Positions 16,734 through 26,182 of a DNA stretch of 40,877 nucleotides are shown here, piece by piece. The stretch covers positions 1-40,877 of the forward strand of contig NZ_CP045301.1 of the NCBI RefSeq assembly GCF_009363155.1, read 5' to 3'. How positions within the stretch are numbered: the stretch's first letter is position 1; every line of letters starts with the position of its first letter. This DNA is from Azotobacter salinestris. Lineage in GTDB: Bacteria > Pseudomonadota > Gammaproteobacteria > Pseudomonadales > Pseudomonadaceae. A model generated the notes under the pieces. It worked only from the letters and a program-made list of their open reading frames with translations. It ran no database searches and was not told the origin of the DNA. The position numbers and the translations under genes were made by a program.

Positions 16734-18028
16734 GTGCTGAGTGGCCGCTCGTTCCGGTTGAGGATGCTTGTGAGCTTATTGTTGACTGCATAAACAAGAC
16801 GGCGCCTGTTGTTCCTCATGAGACGCCGTACCGGATGATTCGCACTACGAACATTCGCGAAGGGCGGGTCTCTCTTGAGAGCTGTCGTTTTGTTGACAAG
16901 GAAACCTACGAAAAGTGGACTCGGCGTGCCAAGTTGCAATATGGAGACGTATTGCTAACCCGTGAGGCCCCAATTGGCGAGGTTGGTTTTGTCGACGAGC
17001 CTAGGGGGCTTTTTCTAGGCCAAAGGATCATGCAGTACCGAGCTGATACTCGTGTGTTGCATCCCCGCTATTTGCATTATGTGTTTCAGTCGCCCTCCCT
17101 TCAGCATCAATTCGGTAGTCACGAAGGCTCCGGTTCTGTCGTGAGCCATATACGAGTTGGCGACTGCTTCAAGTTTAAAATCCCGTTGCCGCCGCTTGAT
17201 GTGCAGAGGGAGATTGCTGAACTTCTTGGCGCCCTCGACGACCGCATTACCCTGCTACGCGAAACCAACGCCACCCTGGAAGCCATCGCCCAGGCGCTGT
17301 TCAAATCTTGGTTCGTCGATTTCGACTCCGTGCGCGCCAAGGCCGAAGGCCGCCAGCCGGAAGGCATGGGCGCCGCCACCGCCGCCCTGTTCCCCGACAG
17401 CTTCGAGGAGTCCGAACTGGGGGTGGTGCCGAGGGGGTGGAAACACTCCTCTATTGAGCAGTCATTCATTCTCACTATGGGGCAGTCTCCACCGGGCGAT
17501 ACCTATAACGAAGTAGGTGAAGGTATTCCATTCTATCAAGGTCGGACGGACTTCGGTTTCCGATTCCCGACGCAGAGGATTTTCTGTACTGCACCTACAC
17601 GGCTTGCTGAAATAGGCGACACACTGGTTAGTGTTCGTGCTCCAGTTGGTGATGTGAATGTTGCAATTGAGCCATGTTCCCTTGGTCGCGGAGTGGCTAG
17701 TGTTCGCCACCCTGAAGGCCACCAAAGTTTCACCTTCTACTCAATTCGGGGGTTGAAGACGCACTTCGAGCTATATGATGGTGAAGGAACGGTGTTTGGT
17801 TCAATCAATAAGAAAGACTTTCAGTCTCTTTTTGTTATTTTACCTGACGCAGCGGTAATTCTAGCGTTTGAAAGTACTGTCGCACCTTTAGATAGTGCAA
17901 TTGAGATAAATGAGCAGAAGCTACGAACCCTCACCCATCTCCGCGACACCCTGCTCCCTCGCCTGATCTCCGGCCAGTTGCGCCTGCCGGAAGCCGCGGC
18001 GCTGGTCGAGGAGGCCGTCGGCGCATGA
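16730..18028 (+). CDS. hsdS: Type I restriction-modification specificity subunit HsdS
   Basis: A 432-aa S subunit with two target recognition domains, each binding half of a bipartite site. TRD1 covers about residues 1-155. The central conserved helix follows (PPLDVQREIAELLGALDDRI, then TLEAIAQALFKSWFVDF). TRD2 is at about 235-385, and the second conserved helix ends the protein (LTHLRDTLLPRLISGQLRLP). The conserved helices are GC-rich while both TRDs, notably 17450-17930, are much more AT-rich, as expected from domain exchange. The start overlaps the 36-aa ORF, and the stop overlaps the second fic gene by 4 bp (ATGA). Confidence 0.95.
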   Translation: MSAEWPLVPVEDACELIVDCINKTAPVVPHETPYRMIRTTNIREGRVSLESCRFVDKETYEKWTRRAKLQYGDVLLTREAPIGEVGFVDEPRGLFLGQRIMQYRADTRVLHPRYLHYVFQSPSLQHQFGSHEGSGSVVSHIRVGDCFKFKIPLPPLDVQREIAELLGALDDRITLLRETNATLEAIAQALFKSWFVDFDSVRAKAEGRQPEGMGAATAALFPDSFEESELGVVPRGWKHSSIEQSFILTMGQSPPGDTYNEVGEGIPFYQGRTDFGFRFPTQRIFCTAPTRLAEIGDTLVSVRAPVGDVNVAIEPCSLGRGVASVRHPEGHQSFTFYSIRGLKTHFELYDGEGTVFGSINKKDFQSLFVILPDAAVILAFESTVAPLDSAIEINEQKLRTLTHLRDTLLPRLISGQLRLPEAAALVEEAVGA

Positions 18029-19002
18029 GCCGCTACCAGCCTCCCCTGACCCTCACCCCAACCATGCTCGCCCTGGTCGCCGAGATCAGCGAGCAGGTCG
18101 GGCGCTTGTCGGCACGCCATGAGTCGGCGCTGACGCCGCAGCTGCGCCGGGGCAACCGCATCCGTACCATCCAGGCCTCGCTGGCCATCGAGAACAACAC
18201 CCTGAGCCTCGAGCAGGTCACTGCGGTGCTTGACGGCAAGCGGGTGCTCGGGCTGCCGCGAGAGATCCAGGAGGTGCGCAACGCCTTCGCCGCCTATGAG
18301 GCGATGCCGGGCTGGAGCCCTGCTTCCCGGTCGGATCTGCTGGCGGCCCACGGCCTGCTGATGCACGCCCTGATCGACGAGGCCGGGCAGTTTCGGCAGG
18401 GCGGGGTGGGGATTTACCGAGGGGAAGCGCTGGTGCACATGGCACCGCCGCCCAGCCGTGTACCGCAACTGGTGGACGATCTGCTCGGCTGGCTGTCCCG
18501 AACCGACCTGCATCCGCTGATCGCCAGTTGCGTGTTCCACTATGAGTTCGAGTTCATCCACCCCTTCGCCGACGGCAATGGGCGCATGGGGCGGCTGTGG
18601 CAGACGCTGATCCTCAGCCAGTGGCGGCCGGTATTGTCCTGGCTGCCGGTAGAGACGGTGATCCGCGAGCAGCAGGACGCCTACTACGCTGCCCTCTCGG
18701 CGGCCGACCGCCAGGCCGAGGCCACCCCCTTCGTCGAGTTCATGCTCCAGGCGTTGCTGCGGGCGCTGGAAGAAGCGGTGGAATCGGAGGCGGGTGGTTC
18801 GGTACAAAGTGCGGAAGAGAGTTCGGAAGAAACACCGCTGTTGGCACTGCTCAGATCCAATCCCGCCCTGACGGCAAGGCAGGCCGCTGAAAGGCTGGGC
18901 CTGTCGCAGCGGGCGGTGGAGAAGCAGCTGGCCGCACTCAAGGCTGGCGGCCGCCTGCGCCGTATCGGCCCGAACAAGGGCGGGCATTGGCAGGTGGTTT
19001 AG
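18025..19002 (+). CDS. Second Fic-domain protein of the RM locus
   Basis: A 325-aa class II Fic protein. The motif HPFADGNGRMGR starts at residue 179 and the inhibitory SLAIEN motif is at residues 52-57. The C-terminus is a winged-helix or HTH segment (LTARQAAERLGLSQRAVEKQ). It differs clearly from the first Fic protein in sequence, so it is not a recent duplicate. It overlaps hsdS by 4 bp and is followed after 107 bp by hsdR, which indicates co-expression with the restriction enzyme. The target is unknown; RM subunits or host translation and topoisomerase proteins are possible, as in other Fic systems. Confidence 0.93.
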   Translation: MSRYQPPLTLTPTMLALVAEISEQVGRLSARHESALTPQLRRGNRIRTIQASLAIENNTLSLEQVTAVLDGKRVLGLPREIQEVRNAFAAYEAMPGWSPASRSDLLAAHGLLMHALIDEAGQFRQGGVGIYRGEALVHMAPPPSRVPQLVDDLLGWLSRTDLHPLIASCVFHYEFEFIHPFADGNGRMGRLWQTLILSQWRPVLSWLPVETVIREQQDAYYAALSAADRQAEATPFVEFMLQALLRALEEAVESEAGGSVQSAEESSEETPLLALLRSNPALTARQAAERLGLSQRAVEKQLAALKAGGRLRRIGPNKGGHWQVV

Positions 19003-19109
19003 GCCGATCTGATCGACATATTCAAATGGCGTGTCGATTTTTTCTCATTTTTTAAACATGTTATGCCGTCCTGTCGCTGGACATCGACGGATGAAGGATC
19101 GCGCTGTAA

Positions 19110-22100
19110 ATGACCGAAGACCAACTGGAACAGGAATGCCTCGGCTGGCTGGGCGAGCTGGGCTATGTGCACCGCTACGGCCCGGAGATCGCCCACGACG
19201 GCAGCGACCCGGAGCGCGAGAGCTACCGCGACGTGGTGCTGAGCATGCGCCTGCGCGCGGCCATCGCCCGGCTCAACCCGAAAGTGCCGCTGGCGGCGCG
19301 AGAGGATGCACTGCGGCAGGCGCTGGAGCTGGGCGTGCCGGCGCAGCTCGCGGCCAACCGCCACTTCCATCGCCTGCTGGTCGGCGGCGTGCCGGTCCAG
19401 TATCAGCTGGACGGAGAGACCCGTGGCGACTTCGTGCGGCTGATCGACTGGACCGACGTGGCAGCCAACGACTGGCTGGCGGTCAACCAGTTCAGCATCC
19501 AGGGGCCGAAGCATACGCGCCGGCCGGACATCGTCCTATTCGTCAATGGCCTGCCCTTGGTGCTGCTGGAGCTGAAGAACCCGGCGGATGTGAACGCCGA
19601 TCTCTGGAAGGCCTTCGAGCAGCTCCAGACCTACAAGGAACAGATCCCCGATGTGTTCCAGTACAACGAGATCCTGGTGATCTCCGATGGCAGCGAGGCA
19701 CGCATGGGCTCGCTGTCGGCCGATTTGGAGCGTTTCCAGCGTTGGCGAATCATCGATGGTGAAACCCTCGACCCGCTGGGCCAGTTCAACGAGCTGGAAA
19801 CCCTGGTGCGCGGCGCCCTGGCACCGGAGAGGCTGCTGGATTACCTGCGCTATTTTGTGCTGTTCGAGGATGACGGCCGGCTGGCGAAGAAGATCGCCGG
19901 CTACCACCAGTTCCATGCGGTGCGCGCCGCCATCCAGCAGGTGGTAAGCGCCTCACGTCCCGGCGGCAACCACAAGGGCGGGGTGGTCTGGCACACCCAG
20001 GGCTCGGGCAAGAGCATCACCATGACCTGCTTCGCCGCGCGGGTGATGCAGGAAGCGGCAATGGCGAACCCGACCATCGTGGTGATCACCGACCGCAACG
20101 ACCTGGACGGCCAGCTGTTCGGCGTGTTCTCGCTGTCCCAGGACCTGCTGCGCGAGCAGCCGGTGCAGGCGATCACCCGCGGCGACCTGCGCACCAAACT
20201 GGGCAACCGGCCGAGCGGCGGCATCGTCTTCGCCACCATCCAGAAGTTCATGCCGGGCGAGGACGAGGACAGCTTCCCGGTACTGTCCGACCGTCACAAC
20301 ATCGTGGTGATCGCCGACGAGGCACACCGTACCCAATACGGCTTTGCCGCCGAGCTGAAAGCCCCGGATCTCAAGGCGGCCGAGGCGCCGGCACGCTATC
20401 AGGTCGGCTACGCCCAGCACCTGCGCGATGCGCTGCCCAACGCCACCTTCGTCGCCTTCACCGGCACCCCGGTGTCCAGCGAAGACCGCGACACCCGCGC
20501 GGTGTTCGGCGACTACATCAACGTCTACGACATGCAGCAGGCCCAGGAGGACGGTGCCACCGTGGCCATCTACTACGAGTCGCGCCTGGCCAAGCTGTCG
20601 CTCAAGGACAGCGAGCTGCCGAAGGTCGACGAGCAGGTGGACGAGCTGGCCGAAGATGAGGAAGAGGGGCAGCAGTCGCGCCTGAAGAGCCGCTGGGCAG
20701 CCTTGGAGAAGGTGGTCGGCGCCACACCGCGCATCCACAGCGTGGCCGCCGATCTGGTGGCGCACTTCGAGGAGCGCAACCAGGCGCAGAACGGCAAGGC
20801 CATGGTGGTGGCCATGAGCCGGGAGATCTGCGTGCACCTCTATGACGCTATCGTCGCGCTGCGCCCCGACTGGCACGACGAGGACCCGGAGAAGGGCGCG
20901 ATCAAGATCGTGATGACCGGCAGCGCCTCGGACAAGGCCCTGCTGCGTCCGCACATCTATCCGGCGCAGGTGAAGAAGCGTCTGGAGAAACGCTTCAAGA
21001 ACCCGGCCGACCCGCTCAAGCTGGTGATCGTCCGCGACATGTGGCTGACCGGCTTCGACGCGCCCTGCGTGCATACCCTGTACGTGGACAAGCCGATGAA
21101 GGGCCACAACCTGATGCAGGCCATCGCCCGCGTGAACCGGGTGTTCAAGGACAAGCAGGGCGGCCTGGTGGTCGATTATATAGGCATCGCCAACGAGCTG
21201 AAGTCGGCGCTCAAGGAGTACACCGCCAGCAAGGGCCGCGGCCGACCGACCGTGGATGCCCACGAGGCCTATGCGGTGCTGGAGGAGAAGCTGGATATCC
21301 TGCGCAGCCTGCTGCATGGCTTCGACTACAGCGACTTCCTCTCCGGCGGGCACAAGCTGCTGGCCGGCGCCGCCAACCATGTGCTGGGCCTCCCGGACGG
21401 CAAGAAGCGCTTCGCCGACAGCGCGTTGGCGATGAGCAAGGCCTTTACCCTCTGTTGTACCTTGGATGAAGCCAAGGCCGTACGCGAGGAGGTGGCCTTC
21501 CTCCAGGCGATCAAGGTGCTGCTGACCAAGCGCGAGATCAGCGCGCAGAAGAAGACCGACGAGGAGCGCGAATTGGCGATCCGCCAGATCATCGGCAATG
21601 CGGTGGTCTCCGGCGAGGTGGTGGACGTGTTCGAGGCGGTCGGTCTGGACAAGCCGAACATCGGCCTGCTCGACGAGGAGTTCCTGGCCGAGGTGCGCAA
21701 CCTGCCGGAGCGGAACCTCGCGGTGGAGCTGCTCGAGCGCCTGCTGGAAGGCGAGATCAAGAGCCGCTTCAACACCAACCTGGCCCAGGAGAAGAAGTTC
21801 TCCGAGCTGCTGGCCAACGTGATCCAGCGCTACCAGAACCGCTCCATCGAGACCGCCCAGGTCATCGAGGAGCTGATCGAGATGGCGAAGAAGTTCGCTG
21901 CAGCGAGCCAGCGCGGCGATGCGCTGGGCCTCAACGACGACGAGCTGGCCTTCTACGACGCCCTGGCCCACAACGAAGCCTCGGTGCGCGAACTGGGCGA
22001 CGAGACGCTGGCGAAGATCGCCCACGAACTCACCGTCAACCTGCGGGCCAACGTTACCGTGGACTGGAGCAGCCGCGAGAGCGTGCGGGCCAAGCTGCGC

Positions 22101-22211
22101 ATCCTGGTGCGGCGCATCCTGCGCAAGTACAAGTACCCGCCGGACCGGCAGGAGGAGGCGGCGCAGCTGGTACTCAATCAGGCAGAAACGCTGTGTGAAG
22201 CGTGGCTGTAG
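19110..22211 (+). CDS. hsdR: Type I restriction enzyme motor/nuclease subunit HsdR
   Basis: A 1,033-aa R subunit. The N-terminal nuclease has the PD-(D/E)xK layout, with the Asp in RRPDIVLF (~140) and LELKN (~154-156). The SF2 translocase follows, with Walker A QGSGKS near residue 298, ADEAHRTQYG near 402, VAFTGTPVSSEDRD, and the later helicase motifs LTGFDAPCVHTLYVDKPM and QAIARVNRVF. The C-terminal helical domain contains the EEA-rich ending. The ATG at 19110 follows a weak AAGGAT site. It completes the hsdM, fic, hsdS, fic, hsdR set and looks intact. Confidence 0.96.
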   Translation: MTEDQLEQECLGWLGELGYVHRYGPEIAHDGSDPERESYRDVVLSMRLRAAIARLNPKVPLAAREDALRQALELGVPAQLAANRHFHRLLVGGVPVQYQLDGETRGDFVRLIDWTDVAANDWLAVNQFSIQGPKHTRRPDIVLFVNGLPLVLLELKNPADVNADLWKAFEQLQTYKEQIPDVFQYNEILVISDGSEARMGSLSADLERFQRWRIIDGETLDPLGQFNELETLVRGALAPERLLDYLRYFVLFEDDGRLAKKIAGYHQFHAVRAAIQQVVSASRPGGNHKGGVVWHTQGSGKSITMTCFAARVMQEAAMANPTIVVITDRNDLDGQLFGVFSLSQDLLREQPVQAITRGDLRTKLGNRPSGGIVFATIQKFMPGEDEDSFPVLSDRHNIVVIADEAHRTQYGFAAELKAPDLKAAEAPARYQVGYAQHLRDALPNATFVAFTGTPVSSEDRDTRAVFGDYINVYDMQQAQEDGATVAIYYESRLAKLSLKDSELPKVDEQVDELAEDEEEGQQSRLKSRWAALEKVVGATPRIHSVAADLVAHFEERNQAQNGKAMVVAMSREICVHLYDAIVALRPDWHDEDPEKGAIKIVMTGSASDKALLRPHIYPAQVKKRLEKRFKNPADPLKLVIVRDMWLTGFDAPCVHTLYVDKPMKGHNLMQAIARVNRVFKDKQGGLVVDYIGIANELKSALKEYTASKGRGRPTVDAHEAYAVLEEKLDILRSLLHGFDYSDFLSGGHKLLAGAANHVLGLPDGKKRFADSALAMSKAFTLCCTLDEAKAVREEVAFLQAIKVLLTKREISAQKKTDEERELAIRQIIGNAVVSGEVVDVFEAVGLDKPNIGLLDEEFLAEVRNLPERNLAVELLERLLEGEIKSRFNTNLAQEKKFSELLANVIQRYQNRSIETAQVIEELIEMAKKFAAASQRGDALGLNDDELAFYDALAHNEASVRELGDETLAKIAHELTVNLRANVTVDWSSRESVRAKLRILVRRILRKYKYPPDRQEEAAQLVLNQAETLCEAWL

Positions 22212-22970
22212 CGAGCCTGGCCGCCGCTCGCAACGGCGGCTACCTCTACCGCAGCATCTCGGCAAGCATGAGCTGCGGGGTCAGTCAATGACAGCCGGAC
22301 GGCATCATCTTCACGACCTACCAGACAGCCATCAGGGCGCCCTACAAGCGCTTCTGAGCGCGCCTTAGAGCAAGCACATAGGGAGCATGCAGCTCTACTG
22401 TTTTCGTTCAACAGGGGCGTCCGTAGAGCGTTACAGCGGGTGTTCTGCGCGGGACCTAGCAGTCTTCGCCCGGAACGGGCTTGGGAAGCGCGGGGCCGGG
22501 CAGTCGAGAACCAGGCCGCGGGGTCCCGGCAGCAGGACCGCGTTCGCCCGGAACGGGCGCCTGCGGCGGAACCGCGGGGTTACGTTCCGAGGGTCTGGGT
22601 TTGGAACCGGAGCAGAGAGTTTTCATCCCGGACCAGACTGGAAACCCTCGGCAAGCCGGTGACGAAGGCGAGCGAAGCGAGCGCTGTGGCTCCGGCTTGC
22701 CTCTAGCTCCCGCAGAAGGTCTGGAGCCGGAGCAAAGAACTCTTCCGGTCCAGACTCTGAACCTGAACTGAAAACTCTGAAAATCCGGCGCCGAAGGCGC
22801 CCCGCGAGTGTCTGAGCGACTGCTGCGAGCGAAGCGAGCAAGGGTAGCGAAGACCGAGCAAGAATAGCTGGAAACAGAGATAAGCCTTTGATTTTCAAGG
22901 AAAATCCGGCTCAAAAGAGAGCGAAAACTGGCCTGTTTACAGGCAGACTTCGCCTTAGAAGCGAAAAGCC
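22212..22970. other. GC-rich non-coding stretch with imperfect repeats
   Basis: No believable gene is seen, and the open frames present have Arg/Gly/Pro-rich low-complexity products. The stretch has two copies of TTCGCCCGGAACGGGC (near 22459 and 22544) and two copies of GCGAGCGAAGCGAGC (near 22670 and 22826). It also has two related ~50-bp units at about 22589 and 22707, each starting GGTCTGG, with CCGGAGCA inside, and ending CCAGACT, which makes them imperfect palindromes. GGCGCCGAAGGCGCC at about 22787 is a further hairpin. The purpose is unknown; structured RNA or a maintenance site is possible. Confidence 0.55.
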
Positions 22971-22972
22971 TG

Positions 22973-22997
22973 TGCGCCTTCGGCGCATATTTTTTTG
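22973..22997 (+). terminator. Hairpin followed by a T run
   Basis: TGCGCC and GGCGCA pair around TTC, and ATATTTTTTT follows. It fits a rho-independent terminator for transcription coming from the hsd side. Confidence 0.7.
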
Positions 22998-23582
22998 AAT
23001 CTTTTTCAAGCTAGTTTAACGTTTAAAGCAGTATACAATTTACCCTAAAACCCGTGTCAAGCATCTTTACACTTGGTTTGCTCAAAAAATGAGCTATTTT
23101 TACAATTTGTTACAAATTTACAGTGGGTCGATTAATTTTTGATCAATTTCAGCAGTATTTATATTGCTATCCAGATATTTTTGTAACCGTCAAGTCAGGT
23201 TATTGGCATAGCCAAACGGTGATGCCTTGCACCGGAACCCGAAGCAGCAATAGCAGGAATGGCAGGAATGGCAGGAATGGCAGATCGCCATCTTTGGCCT
23301 TGAGGTTTAAGGTGCGGCATCAGCAGAAACCCGGGCTGGTTTTCTCACATCTCAGCATGCGGCAAAGGACACCAGTCTAAGCATCCATTCATTCATTCAT
23401 TGACTCGACAGGCATCGGAGAACAGCAACTCCTTGGATACTGGTATTGCCGGTGCGCCTCCAAGGCCTCCTCAAGGCCAAGCTGCTTGACCAGCATCACT
23501 TGCTACAGTGCCAGGCCGGTGCCACGACCGACGCGATACGGGATCGGTCTTGATATCCGTGCCATCCCGGCATGTCTTATCG
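22998..23582. other. AT-rich non-coding stretch
   Basis: No gene is recognised. 22998-23200 is strongly AT-rich with repeated TTTACA/TTACAA motifs. Further on are a 9-bp tandem repeat (AGGAATGGC, three copies near 23255-23282) and CATT repeated four times near 23386. The abrupt GC drop next to the second replicon suggests a regulatory or replication-linked region. Confidence 0.45.
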
Positions 23583-23807
23583 TCAGGAGCCAAAGATGCC
23601 AACTATCCGGCCGACAGCCACCAGTTCGTGATCTTCGTTCTCTCGCACTAAGCCCAGTGATAAGCCTTTCTGGCTTTGTCGATCCGCTATCGCCAGTAGT
23701 GCAAACGCCCGGCGCGTGGCTTCCGCTTTTGTGATTCCATTATGCCTGGCGAAAGCACTGAGGAAGTCGTTTATTTCATCGGACAGGGTCATGGTCATCT
23801 GGGGCAT
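23583..23807 (-). CDS. Small ribbon-helix-helix protein
   Basis: A 74-aa protein starting MPQMTMTLSDEINDFLSAFA. The beta strand followed by two helices (ARHNGITKAEATRRAFALL) fits a CopG/Arc-type ribbon-helix-helix regulator. The start at 23807 is chosen because AAGGAGAAC lies just upstream, although the frame stays open to 23939. It stands alone, close to the second replicon, and may regulate partition or copy number. That role is inference. Confidence 0.78.
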   Translation of the reverse strand: MPQMTMTLSDEINDFLSAFARHNGITKAEATRRAFALLAIADRQSQKGLSLGLVRENEDHELVAVGRIVGIFGS

Positions 23808-23939
23808 GCTTGTTCTCCTTGAGTGGGCTCGCCGTACTGAAGTCTTACTGGAGCCCATAATAACTGGCTGATGATGCTCGGGGGCCTGTAACCATGAGTT
23901 CATGGTCAGCAATTGAACACGGCACTCTTTTTTCGCCAA

Positions 23940-24388
23940 GTCTCAACTTGAGATAAGTGGGCCTGCTGTTTTGGCTTAATGCTGATAGGCAGTTTCCGGC
24001 ATGTTATTGCTTGTGTAAGAGAAAACTTCTGGAGCAGATAGACAAAGAAGATGAGACATGGCTTTCCTGCTTTCCTTACACTTATCTCTTACACTTAAAC
24101 CGAATATCTCTCATTTGCGCCCTGTCAAGTGGCTGTTGAGCAACGAACAAAACCGAAACATTCGTTAACTTCCACTATTGGCCTGACGCCCCTGCTTTCA
24201 GGGATTGCGGGCTTTCTGGACTGCCCATCTGTCAGGTTAAACCGCGACCGGTCCGGGAAGGCCCTATAAGCGTCCTGGAGAGCACTTCGAGTCGAGCAGC
24301 TACCTGGGTAGCCTGAACGCTCTACGCATAACCTGGAGCTCTTGCGTGCGTCTAAGCGGGCACCGGCATCAGATGTCGACTTCAGTTC
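23940..24388. other. Intergenic region with a 10-bp inverted repeat
   Basis: No complete gene is seen. GTGTAAGAGA at 24013-24022 and TCTCTTACAC at 24085-24094 form a perfect inverted repeat, and CTTACACTTA occurs twice in tandem between 24074 and 24097. The rest up to the ParB-like start may be the decayed N-terminal part of that gene, but no frame reads as a ParB N-domain. Confidence 0.5.
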
Positions 24389-24973
24389 ATGATCGAGAAG
24401 GCTTTCATCCGGGATCTCGACGACCAAGAGGCCTTCCTGGAGATGGTCATCGAGAACCAGGACCGTGAAGACATCTCGACCTGGTCACGAGCCATGTCCT
24501 TCAAGAAAGCCTTGGACTCGGGCATCTATCCCAGCCAGGGGGCTCTGGCCGCAAAGCTCAATATCAGCCGTACCCACCTGGTCAACATGATGGCCTATAC
24601 CCGGATTCCCGAGGCCATCAGCAAGGCCATCGGTCCTATGCACAAGGTCAGCATCGATACCGCCAATAAACTGGCCAAGATGGCAGAGAACGAGTCGATC
24701 CATGAACGGCTTATCGAGCTGGCTCCGCAGATCGCCAATGGCAAGTTGTCCGGCAGAAGCATCGAAAAAGCCGTCAAAGACGCCACTAGAGGAAAGGAGT
24801 CTCCATTCACCGTTCTCAAGAACGGCAACGAGGTGATCGGCAAGCTCCACAAAACCAAAAATGGCGATATCCAGATCACTCTCTATCGTGACGCCGTACA
24901 GAAGCATGGGCAGAAAACGATCAGCGAATTGCTCAGCTCAATTGAGTGGATTGACCAGAAACAAGGAGCATAG
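24389..24973 (+). CDS. ParB-like protein lacking the N-terminal domain
   Basis: A 194-aa protein that starts inside the ParB fold. AFIRDLDDQEAFLEMVIENQ then DREDISTW corresponds to the end of the ParB N-terminal (CTPase) domain. The central HTH follows (GALAAKLNISRTHLVNMMAY), then a KorB/ParB-type helical region. The upstream ~90 residues with the GERR-type nucleotide motif are missing, and no clear ribosome site precedes the ATG at 24389. It is probably a truncated partition protein or a ParB-like plasmid regulator. It ends immediately before a 22-bp palindrome and the repA gene of the second replicon. Confidence 0.8.
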   Translation: MIEKAFIRDLDDQEAFLEMVIENQDREDISTWSRAMSFKKALDSGIYPSQGALAAKLNISRTHLVNMMAYTRIPEAISKAIGPMHKVSIDTANKLAKMAENESIHERLIELAPQIANGKLSGRSIEKAVKDATRGKESPFTVLKNGNEVIGKLHKTKNGDIQITLYRDAVQKHGQKTISELLSSIEWIDQKQGA

Positions 24974-24974
24974 G

Positions 24975-24996
24975 GGGTGTTTATGCATAAACACCC
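24975..24996. promoter_or_regulatory. Perfect 22-bp palindrome between parB-like gene and repA
   Basis: GGGTGTTTATG is followed directly by its exact reverse complement, with no spacer. It starts one base after the ParB-like stop codon. The missing spacer argues for a protein-binding operator rather than a terminator. The GTGTTTATG arm resembles the GTGTTTGAT core of the downstream iterons, so RepA may bind it. Confidence 0.7.
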
Positions 24997-25123
24997 ATAA
25001 TTTTAGTTATATAAAAACATAATCTTATAACCAAAATCGCGATTAGAGGCCGTCTGATTGCCTTGGACGGCTTCGACTGTGATCAGACCAAAATCAGAAC
25101 CGCTAAACACGCCAGGACATGCC

Positions 25124-26095
25124 GTGTCAGACAAACCGACCCCGAAACCGAAACCAGCCAGAAGCGCTGCCGACAAGGCCGAAGCCCTGGCCGAGAAAGC
25201 CCGCAAAAAATCCACCATGCGGCAGCCGCCCCGAGACGACACGCAGGGAGACTTGTTTATCTCGTGGGTCAGCGAAGCCGCCCTGAAGGATAACCACAAC
25301 GTCATGGAGGTATCTCCGGGAAGATTGTCCAAGAACGACCCACACAAAGAAGGCTCCAAGCTGCGCTACGAGCTGGTCAACGGTTTCATCGAAATCGCCG
25401 CCGGGGCCAATGGCATGGCCTCGATCTGGGACTATGACCTTGTGCTCATGGCCACTAGCCAGCTTGCCGAGGCCGCGAACCAGTGGCGCGCAGGCAAGGC
25501 CGAAAAGCCCTCCAGGACCATCTCGCCGTTGATCTCCGATGTCTTGAAGTTCTGCCGCCGCGACGACGGCATCCAGCAGTACAAGGAGATCGAAGCGGCG
25601 TTGAGCCGTCTGGTCGGCACCACGATCAAGATCGCCCACTACGTCCCCACCAAAAAGACAGGCCGACTCATCGAAGTGGTTGCAGAGCAACCACTGATTG
25701 GCGGCTACAAGATGGTCGCGCTCTCGGAAAAGGGCCGCATGGTGCGTGTGGAGATCATCATGCCGGAATGGGTCTACCAGCAGATCGTCGAGCAGGAGAA
25801 ATCAAGCATTCTCACAGTTCACCCGGACTACTTCCTGATCACCGGCGGGATCGGGCGCTTTGTATATCGGCTGGCTCGCAAGACGGCCAACAAGGGTACG
25901 TCCGAGTACACATTCAAGACTCTCTTTGAGCGCAGCGGCAGTACCGGCGAGCAGAAGAACTTCAACCGCTACCTGCGTCAGCTGATCAAGGCCAACGATC
26001 TGCCTGAGTACGACCTACGAGAGCGCAAGGGAGCCGACGGGCCGGTGCTGGTCATGGCCTACAGAAAGGCTCTGGAGGGGTCCAAAGACGAGTAA
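25124..26095 (+). CDS. repA: RPA-family plasmid replication initiator (RepA)
   Basis: A ~323-aa initiator of the RPA (replication initiator protein A) family. After a basic N-terminus (SDKPTPKPKPARSAADKAEA) it has QGDLFISWVSEAALKDNHNV, a family hallmark. The segments GFIEIAAGANGMASIWDYDL, LVGTTIKIAHY and LITGGIGRFVYRLARKTANK follow. I prefer the GTG start at 25124, preceded by AGGA. A longer frame from TTG 25058 is less likely. The stop codon overlaps the first iteron of its origin (26094). This is the second, unrelated initiator on the molecule. Confidence 0.95.
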   Translation: MSDKPTPKPKPARSAADKAEALAEKARKKSTMRQPPRDDTQGDLFISWVSEAALKDNHNVMEVSPGRLSKNDPHKEGSKLRYELVNGFIEIAAGANGMASIWDYDLVLMATSQLAEAANQWRAGKAEKPSRTISPLISDVLKFCRRDDGIQQYKEIEAALSRLVGTTIKIAHYVPTKKTGRLIEVVAEQPLIGGYKMVALSEKGRMVRVEIIMPEWVYQQIVEQEKSSILTVHPDYFLITGGIGRFVYRLARKTANKGTSEYTFKTLFERSGSTGEQKNFNRYLRQLIKANDLPEYDLRERKGADGPVLVMAYRKALEGSKDE

Positions 26096-26158
26096 AAGGT
26101 GGGTGATAGACGGAACAAAAGGTGGTTGATGTACGGCAAAAAGGTGTTTGATACACGG
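26094..26158 (+). repeat. Direct iterons of the RPA origin (three copies)
   Basis: Copies at 26094-26113, 26117-26136 and 26139-26158 share AAAAGGTG, then TGAT and ACGG. The third is AAAAGGTGTTTGATACACGG. The period is 22-23 bp. They face three inverted copies at 26204-26263. Confidence 0.92.
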
Positions 26159-26182
26159 AGGATTACAGTTTTGTGCCACGCC

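Noticed and set aside
19953..22265. A 770-codon open frame on the minus strand opposite hsdR
   Set aside because: It is a shadow of the GC-rich hsdR gene, with no recognisable domain and a His/Leu/Val/Gln-biased composition.
22387..22914. Several overlapping open frames on both strands
   Set aside because: The products are Arg/Gly/Pro/Ser-rich, with no ribosome sites or family resemblance. The openness comes from high GC and repeats.
23255..23282. 9-bp tandem repeat AGGAATGGC
   Set aside because: There are only three copies, with no iteron gene or flanking structure; it looks like simple-sequence slippage.
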